A DNA stretch of 64,000 nt from Thelonectria olida (Eukaryota; Ascomycota; Sordariomycetes; Hypocreales; Nectriaceae). Where the stretch lies: assembly GCA_020736575.1 (NCBI GenBank), contig JAGPYM010000007.1, positions 372,001 to 436,000 on the forward strand. Reading direction: 5' to 3'. Shown piece by piece: positions 45,637 through 56,200 of the stretch. The position numbers and the translations under genes are program-made. Each line of letters opens with the position of its first letter. Within the stretch, counting starts at the first letter, position 1. The notes below the pieces were generated by a model that did no database searches, was not told where the DNA came from, and saw only the letters and a list, made by a program, of their open reading frames with translations.

Positions 45637-45714
45637 ATTACCCTATAAAACGCATTCGATTACCCTATAAGTCCATCACAATTACCCTATAACTACAATT
45701 CTTTTACCCTACAA
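45637..45714. repeat. Phased array: 12-bp ATTACCCTATAA, four copies every 22 bp
   Basis: Three exact copies of ATTACCCTATAA start at 45637, 45659 and 45681. A fourth, TTTACCCTACAA, starts at 45703. The period is exactly 22 bp and the 10-bp spacers (AACGCATTCG, GTCCATCACA, CTACAATTCT) share nothing obvious. A fifth copy, TTTACCCTATAG, is at 45853-45864. Conserved core with free spacer and helical phasing suggests a protein-binding array, with a telobox-like ACCCTA core. Not a CRISPR: units are far too short. Confidence 0.85.
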
Positions 45715-46085
45715 GTTTGCGTGTCAACACCATCAAACTCTCACGAGCTATGGTCGTTGCGGGCGCAGCGAGGAGCGCGCGGGGTAGGTCAACGCGGCGG
45801 AGAAATGCGGTGAACACTGCGATGTGATCAGTCGACGACATCTAGTCATCATTTTACCCTATAGAAATGTAATTCAGGGAGAGTGTCTTTGGGAGATGCA
45901 GGCCAATTGCCACGCCATGGGCGTGAACGGAGAGAGACATTCCGATGTCTTCTAGAAGACACTCGAGGATTTATGCCTGCAAAACTGCTGAATTAGCGGC
46001 TGCCACTGGCTCTATCAAATGCTCGTTGTTCCTCGCGCCCTTGGGACGACATTTTGGAAGCCATCTGCTCCACCGATTGCGGGGA

Positions 46086-46139
46086 TTAAATCCGAATGTC
46101 TGTCAATATGGATAGCGAGCAAGACACGATCGGATTTAA
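46086..46139. promoter_or_regulatory. Inverted repeat TTAAATCCGA ... TCGGATTTAA
   Basis: Perfect 10-bp arms at 46086-46095 and 46130-46139 with a 34-bp spacer, about 110 bp before the TATA box of serine dehydratase. Each arm has a CCG/CGG triplet, the half-site of Zn2Cys6 factors. Binding is inference. Confidence 0.5.
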
Positions 46140-46247
46140 CAGCCTTTTGAAAGGGGGCGTGAACGGATGAAATTGATTGACTTTTTATCCCCAGGAACCG
46201 CCGTCACCTGGGACCATCAATCGGTTTGATGCGGCTGTCGCTGGATT

Positions 46248-46254
46248 TATATAA
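46248..46254 (+). promoter_or_regulatory. TATA box of serine dehydratase
   Basis: TATATAA about 200 bp before the ATG at 46453, followed by a pyrimidine-rich leader. A consensus TATA suggests a regulated promoter. Confidence 0.6.
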
Positions 46255-46373
46255 GACGAGACTTATCATTCTACTCCTAAGAGGAGAAAGAAACCGCATA
46301 GACTCTGCAATTGTACATATAGACGCTGTTTCCAACTTTTGTTATACCTCGCAATCGAGACTCCTCTCCCCTC

Positions 46374-46395
46374 CTCCTCCTCCTCCTCCTCCTCC
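46374..46395. repeat. (CTC)n trinucleotide repeat in leader
   Basis: About seven CTC copies in the presumed 5' untranslated region of the serine dehydratase gene. Confidence 0.8.
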
Positions 46396-46452
46396 ATCAT
46401 CATACCGCAATATACCAAGTCGCCAACACCAACATCAACTCCAACAACCATC

Positions 46453-47537
46453 ATGGGCTCTCTCCCTTCTCAAGCAGACCTCCCCTGGATCAGCACCCCA
46501 TGCATCCCCAGTCCTCAGCTGTCCAGAATTGCAGGATGGCAAGTACCAAGCTCCCCCCCTTCTACAACCAGACCATACCAACTAACACACTCTCTCACAG
46601 CAACATCCATCTCAAACTTGAAAACCTCCAGCCCTCAGGCTCCTTCAAGTCCCGCGGCATCGGCAACCTCATGACCCGAGCCGCAGCCTCCGCCCCCGGC
46701 CCCGTCCACTTCTACTGCTCCTCCGGCGGCAATGCCGGCCTCGCCTGTGCCACAGCCGCCCTGTCGCTGCATCTACCCGCTACCATCGTCATCCCCACGC
46801 TGGCTTCCGCCCTCATGAAGAAGAAGCTCCTCGAGCTCGGCGTCCAGGTCCACCAGGTCGGCGCCAACTGGTTCGAGGCTGACACCTACCTCCGCGAGGA
46901 ACTGCTCGCAAAAGACCCCAACGGCGTCTACGTCCCGCCCTTTGACCACCAGCACGTCTGGGACGGCGCCGCGACGCTGGTCCCCGAGCTGAGAGACCAG
47001 CTGCACGACCCCATCGACGCCATCGTCTGCAGCGTCGGCGGCGGCGGCCTCGTCAACGGCATCATGCAAGGCGTCGAGTCCCTCCCGTGGTCCGGCACGA
47101 AGCCGCAGGTCATTGCCGTCGAGACACACGGCGCCGACAGCCTCAACGCCAGCGTGCGCGCCGGCAAGCACGTCACGCTGCCGGGCATCACGTCGATTGC
47201 GACGTCGCTGGGTGCTACGCGCGTGTCGGAGCAGACGTGGAAGTGGAGCCGCAGCCCGACGTTGCAGAGCGTTGTGGTGAGCGACGCCGACGCTGCCATG
47301 AGCTGCGTGCGGTTTGCCGACGATGCGCGACACTTGGTCGAGGCGGCGTGCGGTGCGACGCTGGCGCCGGTGTATCGAGGGGATCTCCGAGGGCTGCTGG
47401 GCATGCAGGGAGTGTCTGATGACGAATGGAGTCGGAAGCATGTTGTGTTGATTGTCTGCGGCGGCTCGAATGTGACGCTGGATATGCTCGAGGCGTACAA
47501 GGAGAAGTACGGGCCGGAGTCTTGCATCAAGGCTTAG
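46453..47537 (+). CDS. PLP-dependent L-serine/threonine dehydratase
   Basis: Fold-type II PLP enzyme that deaminates L-serine (and threonine) to pyruvate or 2-oxobutyrate, as catabolic Cha1/SDH. Exons 46453-46538 and 46601-47537 give 340 aa. The intron uses a GC donor (GCAAGT at 46539) and CAG acceptor; the join restores IAGCNIHLKLENLQPSGSFKSRG, in which SGSFKSRG carries the Schiff-base lysine. SSGGNAG is the phosphate loop near residue 85, and SVGGGGLVNG is the second Gly loop. The C-terminal substrate/cofactor Cys-containing VLIVCGGSNV is present. There is no ACT regulatory domain, which fits the catabolic form and not biosynthetic Ilv1. Start chosen for ATCATGG context and for the conserved PWISTPCIPS N-terminus. 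Confidence 0.93.
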
Positions 47538-47649
47538 AAGAGATGTGCGGTAGTTTTACAGATCAGGTGAGACAGGAAGATACAAATAGATGAGAAGCGG
47601 CCTCTTGCGTTGAGGCTGATAATATTGATGCATTACATGACGCATCTGC

Positions 47650-48136
47650 TCACGGCCGGCGTTTGCTCGCGCCGCCTTTTGCCTTCTTCGCGGCCTCCTT
47701 TGCAGCTTTGGACTGGTCGACAAACTCCTTCATGATCTGGTGCAAGTCTGGGTTCTTGCGCGCCAGCAGCAGCACGTCGTCGGTCGTGACTGAAGTGCGG
47801 CCGGCGTGGTTGCTGAAGCTCTCGAGATCTGTGGCCACGTTTTCTGCAGGAGGCCAATCAGTCGTAGGCCCGCAAGAGAGGGTCTGAAAGGGGTGAGATG
47901 GACGCACCTATTTGCGTCCATACGAGCTCCGTCAGGGCGCCGATGAACTGCGGCGTGGCGTTGCGGTTGCGGTTGAGTGACTCTTCGTCGACGATCTGGC
48001 CGATGGCGTACCAGAGGGCTGACTTGAGGCGCTGCAAGATGGATGATGAATGTGTTAGCATTGGCTGATTTTCCATGATAATTGTGCTGGGGGGCCAAAA
48101 TACCTCTCGGTCTTCATCGCTGGTCGCATCAGCCAT
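47650..48136 (-). CDS. MHF1: Histone-fold protein MHF1 / CENP-S
   Basis: Small histone-fold partner of MHF2/CENP-X that acts with FANCM-type helicases at stalled forks and in the CENP-T-W-S-X kinetochore module. Exons 48136-48104, 48031-47908 and 47843-47650 join to 116 aa. The hallmarks are LKSALWYAIGQIVDEE for helix 1, TPQFIGALTELVWTQI for helix 2, then NVATDLESFSNHAGRTSVTTDDVLLLARKNPDL split here by position, running to the DNA-binding helix, and a basic tail ending SKRRP. Length and order match the family. Its 3' end faces serine dehydratase across 112 bp. Confidence 0.94.
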
Positions 48137-48203
48137 TTTTGGTTGATTAATTGACGATGATGTCTTGATTGAGTGCTGTGGCTGCCGACCGTGTCTTGTG
48201 TTA

Positions 48204-48209
48204 ACGCGT
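48204..48209. promoter_or_regulatory. ACGCGT (MCB) box upstream of MHF1
   Basis: A perfect ACGCGT 68 bp before the MHF1 ATG, directly followed by CGCGGGG. Candidate MBF site. Confidence 0.5.
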
Positions 48210-48382
48210 CGCGGGGTATTTACTAATTAATGGGCGGGGTCTGATTATCACCACCACAACCAGATAGCAACAAGTATAAATAATGGAATAAAGAATCGAT
48301 AATTAAACAGAAAACTATTCTTGAAAGAACCCAATGTCTACCCTTTTTAGTTCTTCTCCTCCTCCATCACTCAAAGTACCTC

Positions 48383-50014
48383 CTATAAACATGCTGACGC
48401 ATTGGGAAACACTCGGCAACTCTCCCTCAGCTCCCTCACGCTCTTGAACCCATCCACCTCATCCCCATTGCGCACATCAACATGAGCCTGCCCAGGCACA
48501 CCGCCCTTGATCGTGTAATCCGCCGTAAAGAACATGTACTGTCCCACACACGCCCCCTTCTTCAGCTCAACCGTCTCGCTCTTGACCGCTGCCACCACCG
48601 GACTGCCCGCCTGAGCAACTTTGTAGTGCACTGTCGCGCGAGCTCCCAGACTCGCTCTGTCCTTGCGCACCGCCGCCACCAGCTTGATGGCGCTGCCCGA
48701 TCCCGGACGGCACGTCTGCGGTCCTTGCAGGAATACGCCGTCTCGCACCGGATACGCCCTGCCGTTGTTGTTGTACGACGTCTTGCTGCCGTCGACGCGG
48801 TTGACCGTCACGGTGAAGGACGATATGCCCGAGGAGACGGGGATGCTGGCGTCGACCGGGAAGAATGCAAACGTGTCGTCGAAGCCGCGACTCGTTCCCT
48901 GGACTTTGCTGATGGTGAATGAACAACCTGCAGGCCCGCACGAAGAACCCCCGTTTCGGTTCTTGTAAACCACCGTGACGCTTCGGATCGAGCTCTGAGC
49001 CGTGGCCGTCGTCTTTACTCGAATGAAGCCCGTCAGCGAGAGACTGGCGCCCCCGTCCTGGAGCGTGAGCTGCATCTTCACCGGCTTCACCGTGTAGGCC
49101 ACAATCGGATCCGTCAACCTGACGCCCGAGGGCACCGTGTCAATCATCTTCTGCAGAACAGCCCTGCACGTCTCGCGGAACTCGTCGCGGTTTCGCAGCT
49201 TCTTCATCGTATTGTTCCTGTCCGAGTTGAAGAGCTTAAAGTCCGAGTGCTTGCCCAACCGCACCGAAGGGCCCACGACGAGGGGGTTCTTGGTGTTGCC
49301 GTTAAGATACTCCGTCACGATTCTATTGTCAAAGGCGGCAATGCTTCCGTCTAGCGGTGCGAGGCCCCCGCTGACGCTCCCGCGGGGAACCAGGTCGGGA
49401 AACTCGGAGCTGTGCACCCCGCCGAGCGTGTGGCCGCACGCTGTGACGGCGATGGCTTCGTCGTGCTCAAACCCCATGCGCTCAAACTTCTCCGCAAACG
49501 TGTTCACCGAGTTCTCCGGCTGCGGGACCCCCAGGCTCCCCTTTCCCGTGGCATCTTTGCGTCCGGCACGGATCGGCACCGCAGGGCCGCCGCACGACCT
49601 CACAGAAGCATACACGCCCAGGGCGATCAAGTCGGCGAGACTCGTGCGCTTGCTGACGTACGGAGCCAAGAACTGCAGCGTCGTGAGCATGGCTGGCCCG
49701 GCGTTCTCGCCGCTGTTGAGCTCATACTGCAACGAAGCGTCCAGCCCACCGGTGCCCTGGCGCGCGTTGGCCGTCGCCATGTCGTGGAAGGCGGTGCGCA
49801 GCCACTCGGCAGCGTTCTGACGGCCGGGGCCCGAGGCTTCGTTGGAGCAGGGCATGATGAGGCCGGCAAAGTTTCTGGCTCGAAAGGAGGTGAGCTGGAA
49901 CATGATTTCCTCGAGGTCGTCGAGGGCCGAAGGCCATGTTGGGTCGGCGGGGACGGAGAGGGCCAGGAGCGAGAAGATGGTAAGGATTGCTAACCAGATC
50001 ATGTTCAACGCCAT
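48383..50014 (-). CDS. Secreted plant-type (class II-like) haem peroxidase with extra C-terminal domain
   Basis: Intronless, 543 aa. The N-terminus is a signal peptide (MALNMIWLAILTIFSLLALSV). The peroxidase fold spans about residues 25-300. The distal site is WLRTAFHDMAT with Arg and His in place, and the proximal haem ligand is in TACGHTLGGVH. SVRSCGGPAVPIRAGRKDA is the usual substrate-channel segment. Residues about 325-543 form a separate Cys-containing, beta-rich region (for example SLTGFIRVKTTATAQ and SFTVTVNRVDG) that I do not recognise; it contains no WSC pattern. The enzyme should oxidise small phenolic or other donors with H2O2 outside the cell. Substrate is unknown. Convergent with nothing nearby; it precedes MHF1 on the same strand. 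Confidence 0.88.
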   Translation of the reverse strand: MALNMIWLAILTIFSLLALSVPADPTWPSALDDLEEIMFQLTSFRARNFAGLIMPCSNEASGPGRQNAAEWLRTAFHDMATANARQGTGGLDASLQYELNSGENAGPAMLTTLQFLAPYVSKRTSLADLIALGVYASVRSCGGPAVPIRAGRKDATGKGSLGVPQPENSVNTFAEKFERMGFEHDEAIAVTACGHTLGGVHSSEFPDLVPRGSVSGGLAPLDGSIAAFDNRIVTEYLNGNTKNPLVVGPSVRLGKHSDFKLFNSDRNNTMKKLRNRDEFRETCRAVLQKMIDTVPSGVRLTDPIVAYTVKPVKMQLTLQDGGASLSLTGFIRVKTTATAQSSIRSVTVVYKNRNGGSSCGPAGCSFTISKVQGTSRGFDDTFAFFPVDASIPVSSGISSFTVTVNRVDGSKTSYNNNGRAYPVRDGVFLQGPQTCRPGSGSAIKLVAAVRKDRASLGARATVHYKVAQAGSPVVAAVKSETVELKKGACVGQYMFFTADYTIKGGVPGQAHVDVRNGDEVDGFKSVRELRESCRVFPNASACL

Positions 50015-51862
50015 AGAAGATTAGATAGATGAATTATAGAGAAGGCATGTGTGTAAATAAGCGAATGAATGGAATCCTGTGGTTCAAGAGACAGTTGGAA
50101 ACGAAAAGGGAGGGCGCTCGAGGCCCTTAAGAAGACGGCATCAACCATGACTTACACGAGCATTCTCAGCAATGCAAAAATGGCGAACAGACAACCACCG
50201 GAGCCGGGCTTCATCTCCCATGCACAACGGCACGACATATTCGCTGAGATGAGACATGCATTGCCATATGCAATTCATGGCTCCAATGTTGAGCCCCCAT
50301 GAGCCTACTTATACGGGCTCTTGGCTTCGTATTCTCAACAAGCACAACTCCTCGACGACCTAATCCAATGGAATTGGCGACTGACTTTCGAGTACGCAAC
50401 ACAGGCGCTGCAGGAACCATGAACAAGAAAGACGTAATAATCAGCAGGATGACGGCGTGGCCTCGGGAGGCTGCAGCTCGGATGTTGTGATAGGTGTCTA
50501 TCAGCCCATATTCGACATTCTATTTTGATTCTGTGAGGGAGAGGGAATTCCCCGAGGCTTCTTTTTCGTCAAAGGGTTGCACGGCGCTGAATTGAGGCCC
50601 GGTGGCTGTTGGCATGTACGACGAGATGCGAGTGAGTTGTAATGGGTGTCCAGATATTGGCCGGTGCTTTGGTGGCAGTGTGTATCAAGGACCGGCCATG
50701 CGTGAAAATAAATAAGACAAAATACATGAAATGAAGTAAATAAAATATCTAGGTAGTCAAGATGTTAATCACCGCTTGCGCTTACAGTGCTTGATACAGC
50801 CATGCGATCTAGAGACGAATCAAGTCTACGAGCCTGCCCAGCACAGACTCGCCAGGCAAACGCCAGTTGAGCTGAACATTCGAGGATGATGACTGCAAAC
50901 CTTTCTGATGAATTCTTGTCTTGAAAAACCCCGCGGAGTATTCCTCGTCTTCCGTCTATTCGTAGTCCATGCCTCTCTTGGCAGTTGAAGAGATGACGAC
51001 GTCTTCAGCTGGCCAAGGTTCTCAATGCCAGGAACCAAGGGAATCCATCGGCCCGAGTTCGCGTCTCGGCGACAGTAGCCGGCTCACATGTCGTTACCCA
51101 AATTTTTTTAATAACTTGGGCTCAATTGATTCAAACGAACAAAGATCATCGCTGCTAAAAGTACGGAGGCAGTGACTGGTGGTCTGCTTGACATCATGAC
51201 ATCCACCCCCAAGAAGCCCTGAAACAATTCAGCCACTTGGACCTCGTCAGCTTCCGCTGCGGCCAATCGCCAATCGCCAGCTACCCAAGCCACCTGGACC
51301 GTGCACCACATGTCCAATCACATCATTTCGGACTCCACTGTGTCGCTCCCAGCAACTGCGAGCACCAGCCACATGCCACCCCACCAGCCACACCCGCCTT
51401 TCGTCATCCGCATCCATCACCAAACAACAGAACAGGAACAAGATGCACTTTCACCACAAGAATTGCCGCCGTTCTTGGCAACTTGCCACTCAAGTAATTT
51501 TGCATCAGACATCGGCCTTTAGCGCATGCATGACCGGTTCGTGAGATCCGACTGCCCCCCACTAAAAGCCCCAGAGGCAGCTCGTCCGGCCGTCTGCGGC
51601 GACCCTTCCCTACCAAATGTAGTCAGCGATGGCTATGCTGGCGGGGGGAAGCCATCATACGTAATGCACGCTGCTGCAGGAGGAGGGGGACTTAAATCGA
51701 GGCACATCCCACCCTTTCCATGTTGACCTTTTTTCGTAACTGATACATCTATTCCTTTGACTTGTTGCGTGAGACTATTGGTACTCGTCAGCCCGAGTCC
51801 ATCACAAACATCATCTCAGTAACAACATCAACACCAACAACACCCCCATAACCACCGCCACC
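50015..51862. other. Divergent intergenic, peroxidase to MARVEL gene
   Basis: Nearly 1.85 kb with no supported gene. Small frames of 60-86 codons lack domains. The last 100 bases are CA-rich with a Kozak-like CCACCATGG at the next start. Confidence 0.6.
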
Positions 51863-52822
51863 ATGGGCGCCGGCTCGGGCCTCGCCCTCAAAACCGTCCA
51901 GTGGTTCGTCCGCGGCGTCCAGCTCGCCTGCGCCGCCCTCATCCTCGCCATCTATTCGTACTTCCTCGCCGCCCTGCACAACCACAAAATCTCCATCTCC
52001 ACCACGGTCCGCGCCGTCGAGGGCATCTCGGGCTTCGCCTGCCTCTACACCCTCGCCGCCCTGCTCTTCCTCTGCTGCCTCGCCGGCCGTACCTTTTCCT
52101 CCTTCCTCGCCCTGCTCTTTGACGTCGCCTTCATCGCAGCCTTCATCTACGTCGCCGTCGCAAACAAGAGCGGCGCCGGCAGCTGCACCGGCTACCTCGA
52201 CACGCCCTTTGGCAAGGGAAAGGCGAGCCAGACGGCCAAGGGCAGCGATGGCTTCACCGCGCTGCCGAGCTACCGGACCGCCTGCAAGCTGCAGAGCGCC
52301 TGTCTAGCCATCGCCATCATAGCCATCATCTTCTTCTGCATCTCCATCCTGGTCACCGTGGGGCTCGCCCGTCACCACCACAGGGAGAAGCGCTTCGGAC
52401 CCAGCCCGCAGAACAACTACACCTCTGGCTACGGCAAGACGGGCGGCTTCTTTAGCAAGCTATTCCGCCGCAAGAACCGCCAAACCACCGACCCGGACAA
52501 CGTGCTGCCCTCGCACCCGCTGCCTGACGTCAACACCGACTACAACAACCGCGCGAGTCACGGCACGGAGCGCACGGCCGTGGACGCTGCCGACCAACAA
52601 GAGGGCATCTACAATAAGAACGACGCCGGATACGGGTATCCGCAGCCCCAAGGTGACGGCCGCCAAGACGGCTACGGACAAATCCACTATCCCGAGCCTG
52701 ACGACCAGCTTCCCGCCCATACACAAACACAGACTGGATATCACCACACGCAGCAGCCTGCTTACAATCAGAACTCGAGCCCATACCGAGGGTATGACGA
52801 TGGTGTTTACGACCGTGTTTGA
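51863..52822 (+). CDS. MARVEL-domain four-pass membrane protein
   Basis: Single exon, 319 aa, starting in an ideal context (CCACCATGG). Four hydrophobic helices: about 12-40 (LACAALILAIYSYFLAAL), 55-80 (GFACLYTLAALLFLCCLAG), 83-103 (FLALLFDVAFIAAFIYVAV) and 145-170 (ACLAIAIIAIIFFCISILV). The extracellular loop before helix 4 has Cys residues (SCTGYL, TACKLQSAC). This is the common fungal MARVEL layout. The cytosolic tail is long and disordered, rich in Tyr/Gln/Pro with GYGYPQPQGDG-like repeats. Such proteins shape plasma-membrane subdomains; the specific role is unknown. Its 3' end faces HAM-2. Confidence 0.85.
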   Translation: MGAGSGLALKTVQWFVRGVQLACAALILAIYSYFLAALHNHKISISTTVRAVEGISGFACLYTLAALLFLCCLAGRTFSSFLALLFDVAFIAAFIYVAVANKSGAGSCTGYLDTPFGKGKASQTAKGSDGFTALPSYRTACKLQSACLAIAIIAIIFFCISILVTVGLARHHHREKRFGPSPQNNYTSGYGKTGGFFSKLFRRKNRQTTDPDNVLPSHPLPDVNTDYNNRASHGTERTAVDAADQQEGIYNKNDAGYGYPQPQGDGRQDGYGQIHYPEPDDQLPAHTQTQTGYHHTQQPAYNQNSSPYRGYDDGVYDRV

Positions 52823-53246
52823 TGAATCCAAGGGTTTTTCACTTGGATCATGTCATTGCCTGATTAGGAGGCATAGACAATGCCGAAATTGATGATACCC
52901 AACAATTTGCCACAGAGAAGACAACTTCGGTTGCCAGCAAAAACGAAAATATTATATATGAATGGACTGGATAGACGAGCCAAAAAGGGGCCCGATAATT
53001 AATAATGACCATGTTACGTTTTCAGCATTCGAGCAGCAATGCGAGACAGTAAAAACAGAAATGCTAGGGGCATTTGAGCAGGCTAATGTTGCAAACGTCG
53101 TCGTGACATACTCATTGATCTCTCATGAGCATTTATTCCAGAGTCTATTCGAATCGTCTGCAAGGCTATCAACCAGCGTCGTGACCAATGCCAAACAAAA
53201 ATCAGCGCTGTCTACCTTATCCATGCGCTTTTGCCAATCCCAACCC
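52823..53246. other. Convergent intergenic
   Basis: About 420 bases between the MARVEL gene and HAM-2 stops. No gene is supported. Confidence 0.6.
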
Positions 53247-56200
53247 TCAAGGCCAACCATCAACATGTTCCACGTCGTTCATAGCATCCTCAGCAGCAGC
53301 CATCTCGGCCCAGTTCATATCAAGCTTTTCCAGCTCTTTGGAGAAAAAGTCTTGCTCATCTCGCATGGCTGCCCTGATCTCAGGCGCAATCTTGTCCGGA
53401 TACCGACGCACGTTGAGCCAGTGCGTCAAGCTACGCAACGCCTGCTCAAGCGGCAGCGCCGCGTCCACTTCAGCGTCGACGTCGCTCCCGGCGAGCCACT
53501 CGTCCCGAAGCTCTGGTCGGCAATGTAAGTACACGGCCGTAATGACGCGCATGTTGCTCTGCCGCCACTTCCGACCGCAGTATGGGACTTGATTTTTGAA
53601 CAACTTGAGTGTGTACAGCCGCAGCTCCTGTTGCGGCACCTTGAGCGACTTGCGCAGAATGGTCGATGACTTATACTGCACCAGCAAGAGGTTTCGGTGT
53701 GCTTTGTTCTTGCAAATCTTCTGCATGACCCTCAGGTAGTTGATGAGGGAGAAGAAGTTGCGCCGTGAGAAATCCGTTATGGGTTCAGCAGGAAGAGGAT
53801 TGACGGGATAGCCCAGCTCGTCAACTTCTGGCCTAGTAGAATGTTGATCTTCGCTGGGAGCATCTGCGTCTTCTTCATGCATCACCTGCTTTCTAGGCGG
53901 CGACCGCCGTCTCTTGATCGGTGGTGGCGCCGAATCATCTTCGCTCTCTTCCAACTCTTCGTCCTCTTCGCTCTGGCCCAGGTCCGACGAGGTGCTATCC
54001 TTGTACCGAGATCGCAGATTGCAGAATTGGAAAAAGCTATGTTGGGTTAGATACTGGATACTTGCCGGCCTTGTATTGTACTGACCTATTCTCCTGGCGG
54101 TCCATCTTGCTGTCGACCACTTGCTGGATATCCTGATGGGCGAAGAGTTTAAGAACGAGCGGGACGTAATTAGAGTCCAACAAGAGCTGTGTCAGATACT
54201 CAAACTTGAGCACATCTATGGAATCTCTGTCAGCCGCGTTGGCTTTTAAGCAAATCATCAAAACTTACGAGATAGCTTCAGCCATTTCAACAATAGAAGG
54301 AGAATGCCAGTCATGGCCTTTGCGGTGATCTCTCGCGTTCTTGTAGCGTCGATCTCCTCTGGAGAGGGCTCCGCTGTCTCTCTAACACCATTCTGGCCCG
54401 GCATGTCCTGGGGCTTACCCATGGGATTACCATTAATGTTTGGGTTGCTACCCCGGCCCATTCCGGGGGGGATCTGCTGTGGTTGTTGCGTTACTATGGC
54501 CGTTACATTGACCAAGATTGGCCTCAAGAGGACAATGACAAGAGATTGGAGATGGGGCAGCGCATCGCGCTCCAGGTTCGTTAGCATGACAGTTGTGAAA
54601 GGAATCCAAAAGGGCAACTCACGTAGAACTTCTCCACTGCAATCAACCGTTGCTTGTCTCTCTCACTCAAGAGCTCTGGTCGGGGCCCAAAATCCACCTC
54701 GGGGTCAGCTGTGACGGGGGCTTTTCCCTTTCCCTCACGCTTCTGTTCAGCCTTGAGCTCCTTAATGACTCCTCGCTCCTCGAGCGTCAGCTCATCGAGA
54801 TCGAGATCGAGACCCTCTATGTCATCGTCGTCATCGTCATCCGTATCATAGCCACGCTCGAACTTGAGGAATCGCTCACGTTCGTCCCATAGCTGCCGAG
54901 TTGCCCGAGTCATTCTTACTCGAGTTGAGAATAGCTCGCCAGCCTCCAAAATCGATGCCGGAATGTCGCTCCCTTCCCATTTCCGAGTAACCAAGGCTTC
55001 ATTAAAGCCAGCTGGGAGTTTACCACCAGCACTGTTGCTGGTAGCATCAAGAGGCGGATACATAAAAGGGAAGTTCTGATTCGTCTGATAGTTCTGCTTC
55101 TTTCCTCCCTTGCCTCCGACTCCGGGTGATGGAGGAGGTGACGGAGCAGGCGTGGCAATGTGAACTGGTTGATCCAAGATAGACGTGCCTCCGCTCTGAA
55201 CGTGTGGAGGAGCCGGGATGATACCGCTTGCACCACTGATCCGGGATGATTGATTAGGGAGAGGGGGGAGCAGCGAAGTGTTATCCGCTTCCAAGGGTAT
55301 AAGAGGCCGTGGCGGGATATATGCCGGATATTTAGATGTAATTTCTTGCCGGAAAACATGATAATCCAAGGGGGAGGCAGTGATTTTTTGTTTTTCGTTG
55401 CCAATAGCGTCGTTCGTCATTTCGCTAGTAGCCTTCTTGACCGAATCCAGTTCCTTCGAGCCACCGAATACAAGGAGAATGGATTTCCAGAAAAGTAAGA
55501 ATATCTAGACTTATTAGTGTTATCGTTTCCCAAGAAGATGTGCTCTGATGTTTTGCATACTTGGGTGTGCGGCATGACGTTCTGTTCGTCCCACCGAAGC
55601 TTGGAAGTGGCTGTAAGCATATAATCGACCAACGAGGGATTGAGTTCCACTATCAAACTCCTGGTCAGTTTCTTGGTGGGAAACACGCAAAATCGGTCAA
55701 CATACAGAGTTTCCCATAGGTGGAAGACATGTCTTCGGGGTCGTTGAGAGTTTCTTGGACCGCAATATACATAATGGTCATAAGATTCATTAACTCGTCC
55801 TGGGCTTCTTGAAGATTGCCATGTTGACCTTGAGGATCACCAGACCTGCGAATATTAGCTTTGCACATTGTAATGCGGAAAGGGAGTTCAGTCCTACCAG
55901 TGCACTTCAAAGCTATTTCGTAGCGCCGCCCAAACGACGGGCAAACCCTCCAGAGATGTAAGGCATTCCACACCCGCCTTGATAGCTTGTAACTGAGAAC
56001 GGCTCGCAACAGTCCTGTTATCCCCACTGGTAGCATTCGGCATGGCTGTGTCGCCCCATCGTCCCAGAACAAGATATAGGAGCTTTCCAATCGATGCCGA
56101 TCTCAGAGCCGCATCGTTAGACTGCACGCCCGCGATAGCCGCCTGGATGAACCTCGCACGCGTGTCGTTGTCAGCATCGTCCCAGGCGTGCTCCGGGGAA

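Larger units (their letters stand above)
44767..46452. other. Divergent intergenic, F-box-like gene to serine dehydratase
   Basis: No gene is supported. It holds the 22-bp phased motif array at 45637-45714 with an outlying copy at 45853, an inverted repeat at 46086/46130, a TATA box at 46248 and a (CTC)n tract in the leader at about 46374-46395. These are listed separately. Confidence 0.65.

Noticed and set aside
45637..45714. CRISPR array
   Set aside because: Repeat 12 bp and spacer 10 bp are far below CRISPR sizes, there are no cas genes, and the genome is fungal.
45637..45714. Homing-endonuclease (I-SceI-like) or telomere repeat
   Set aside because: Only a partial likeness to the I-SceI site, and not tandem TTAGGG/CCCTAA. 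Spacers are free sequence.
46773..47530. Long antisense frames opposite serine dehydratase
   Set aside because: Shadows of a GC-rich coding exon; they have no domain.
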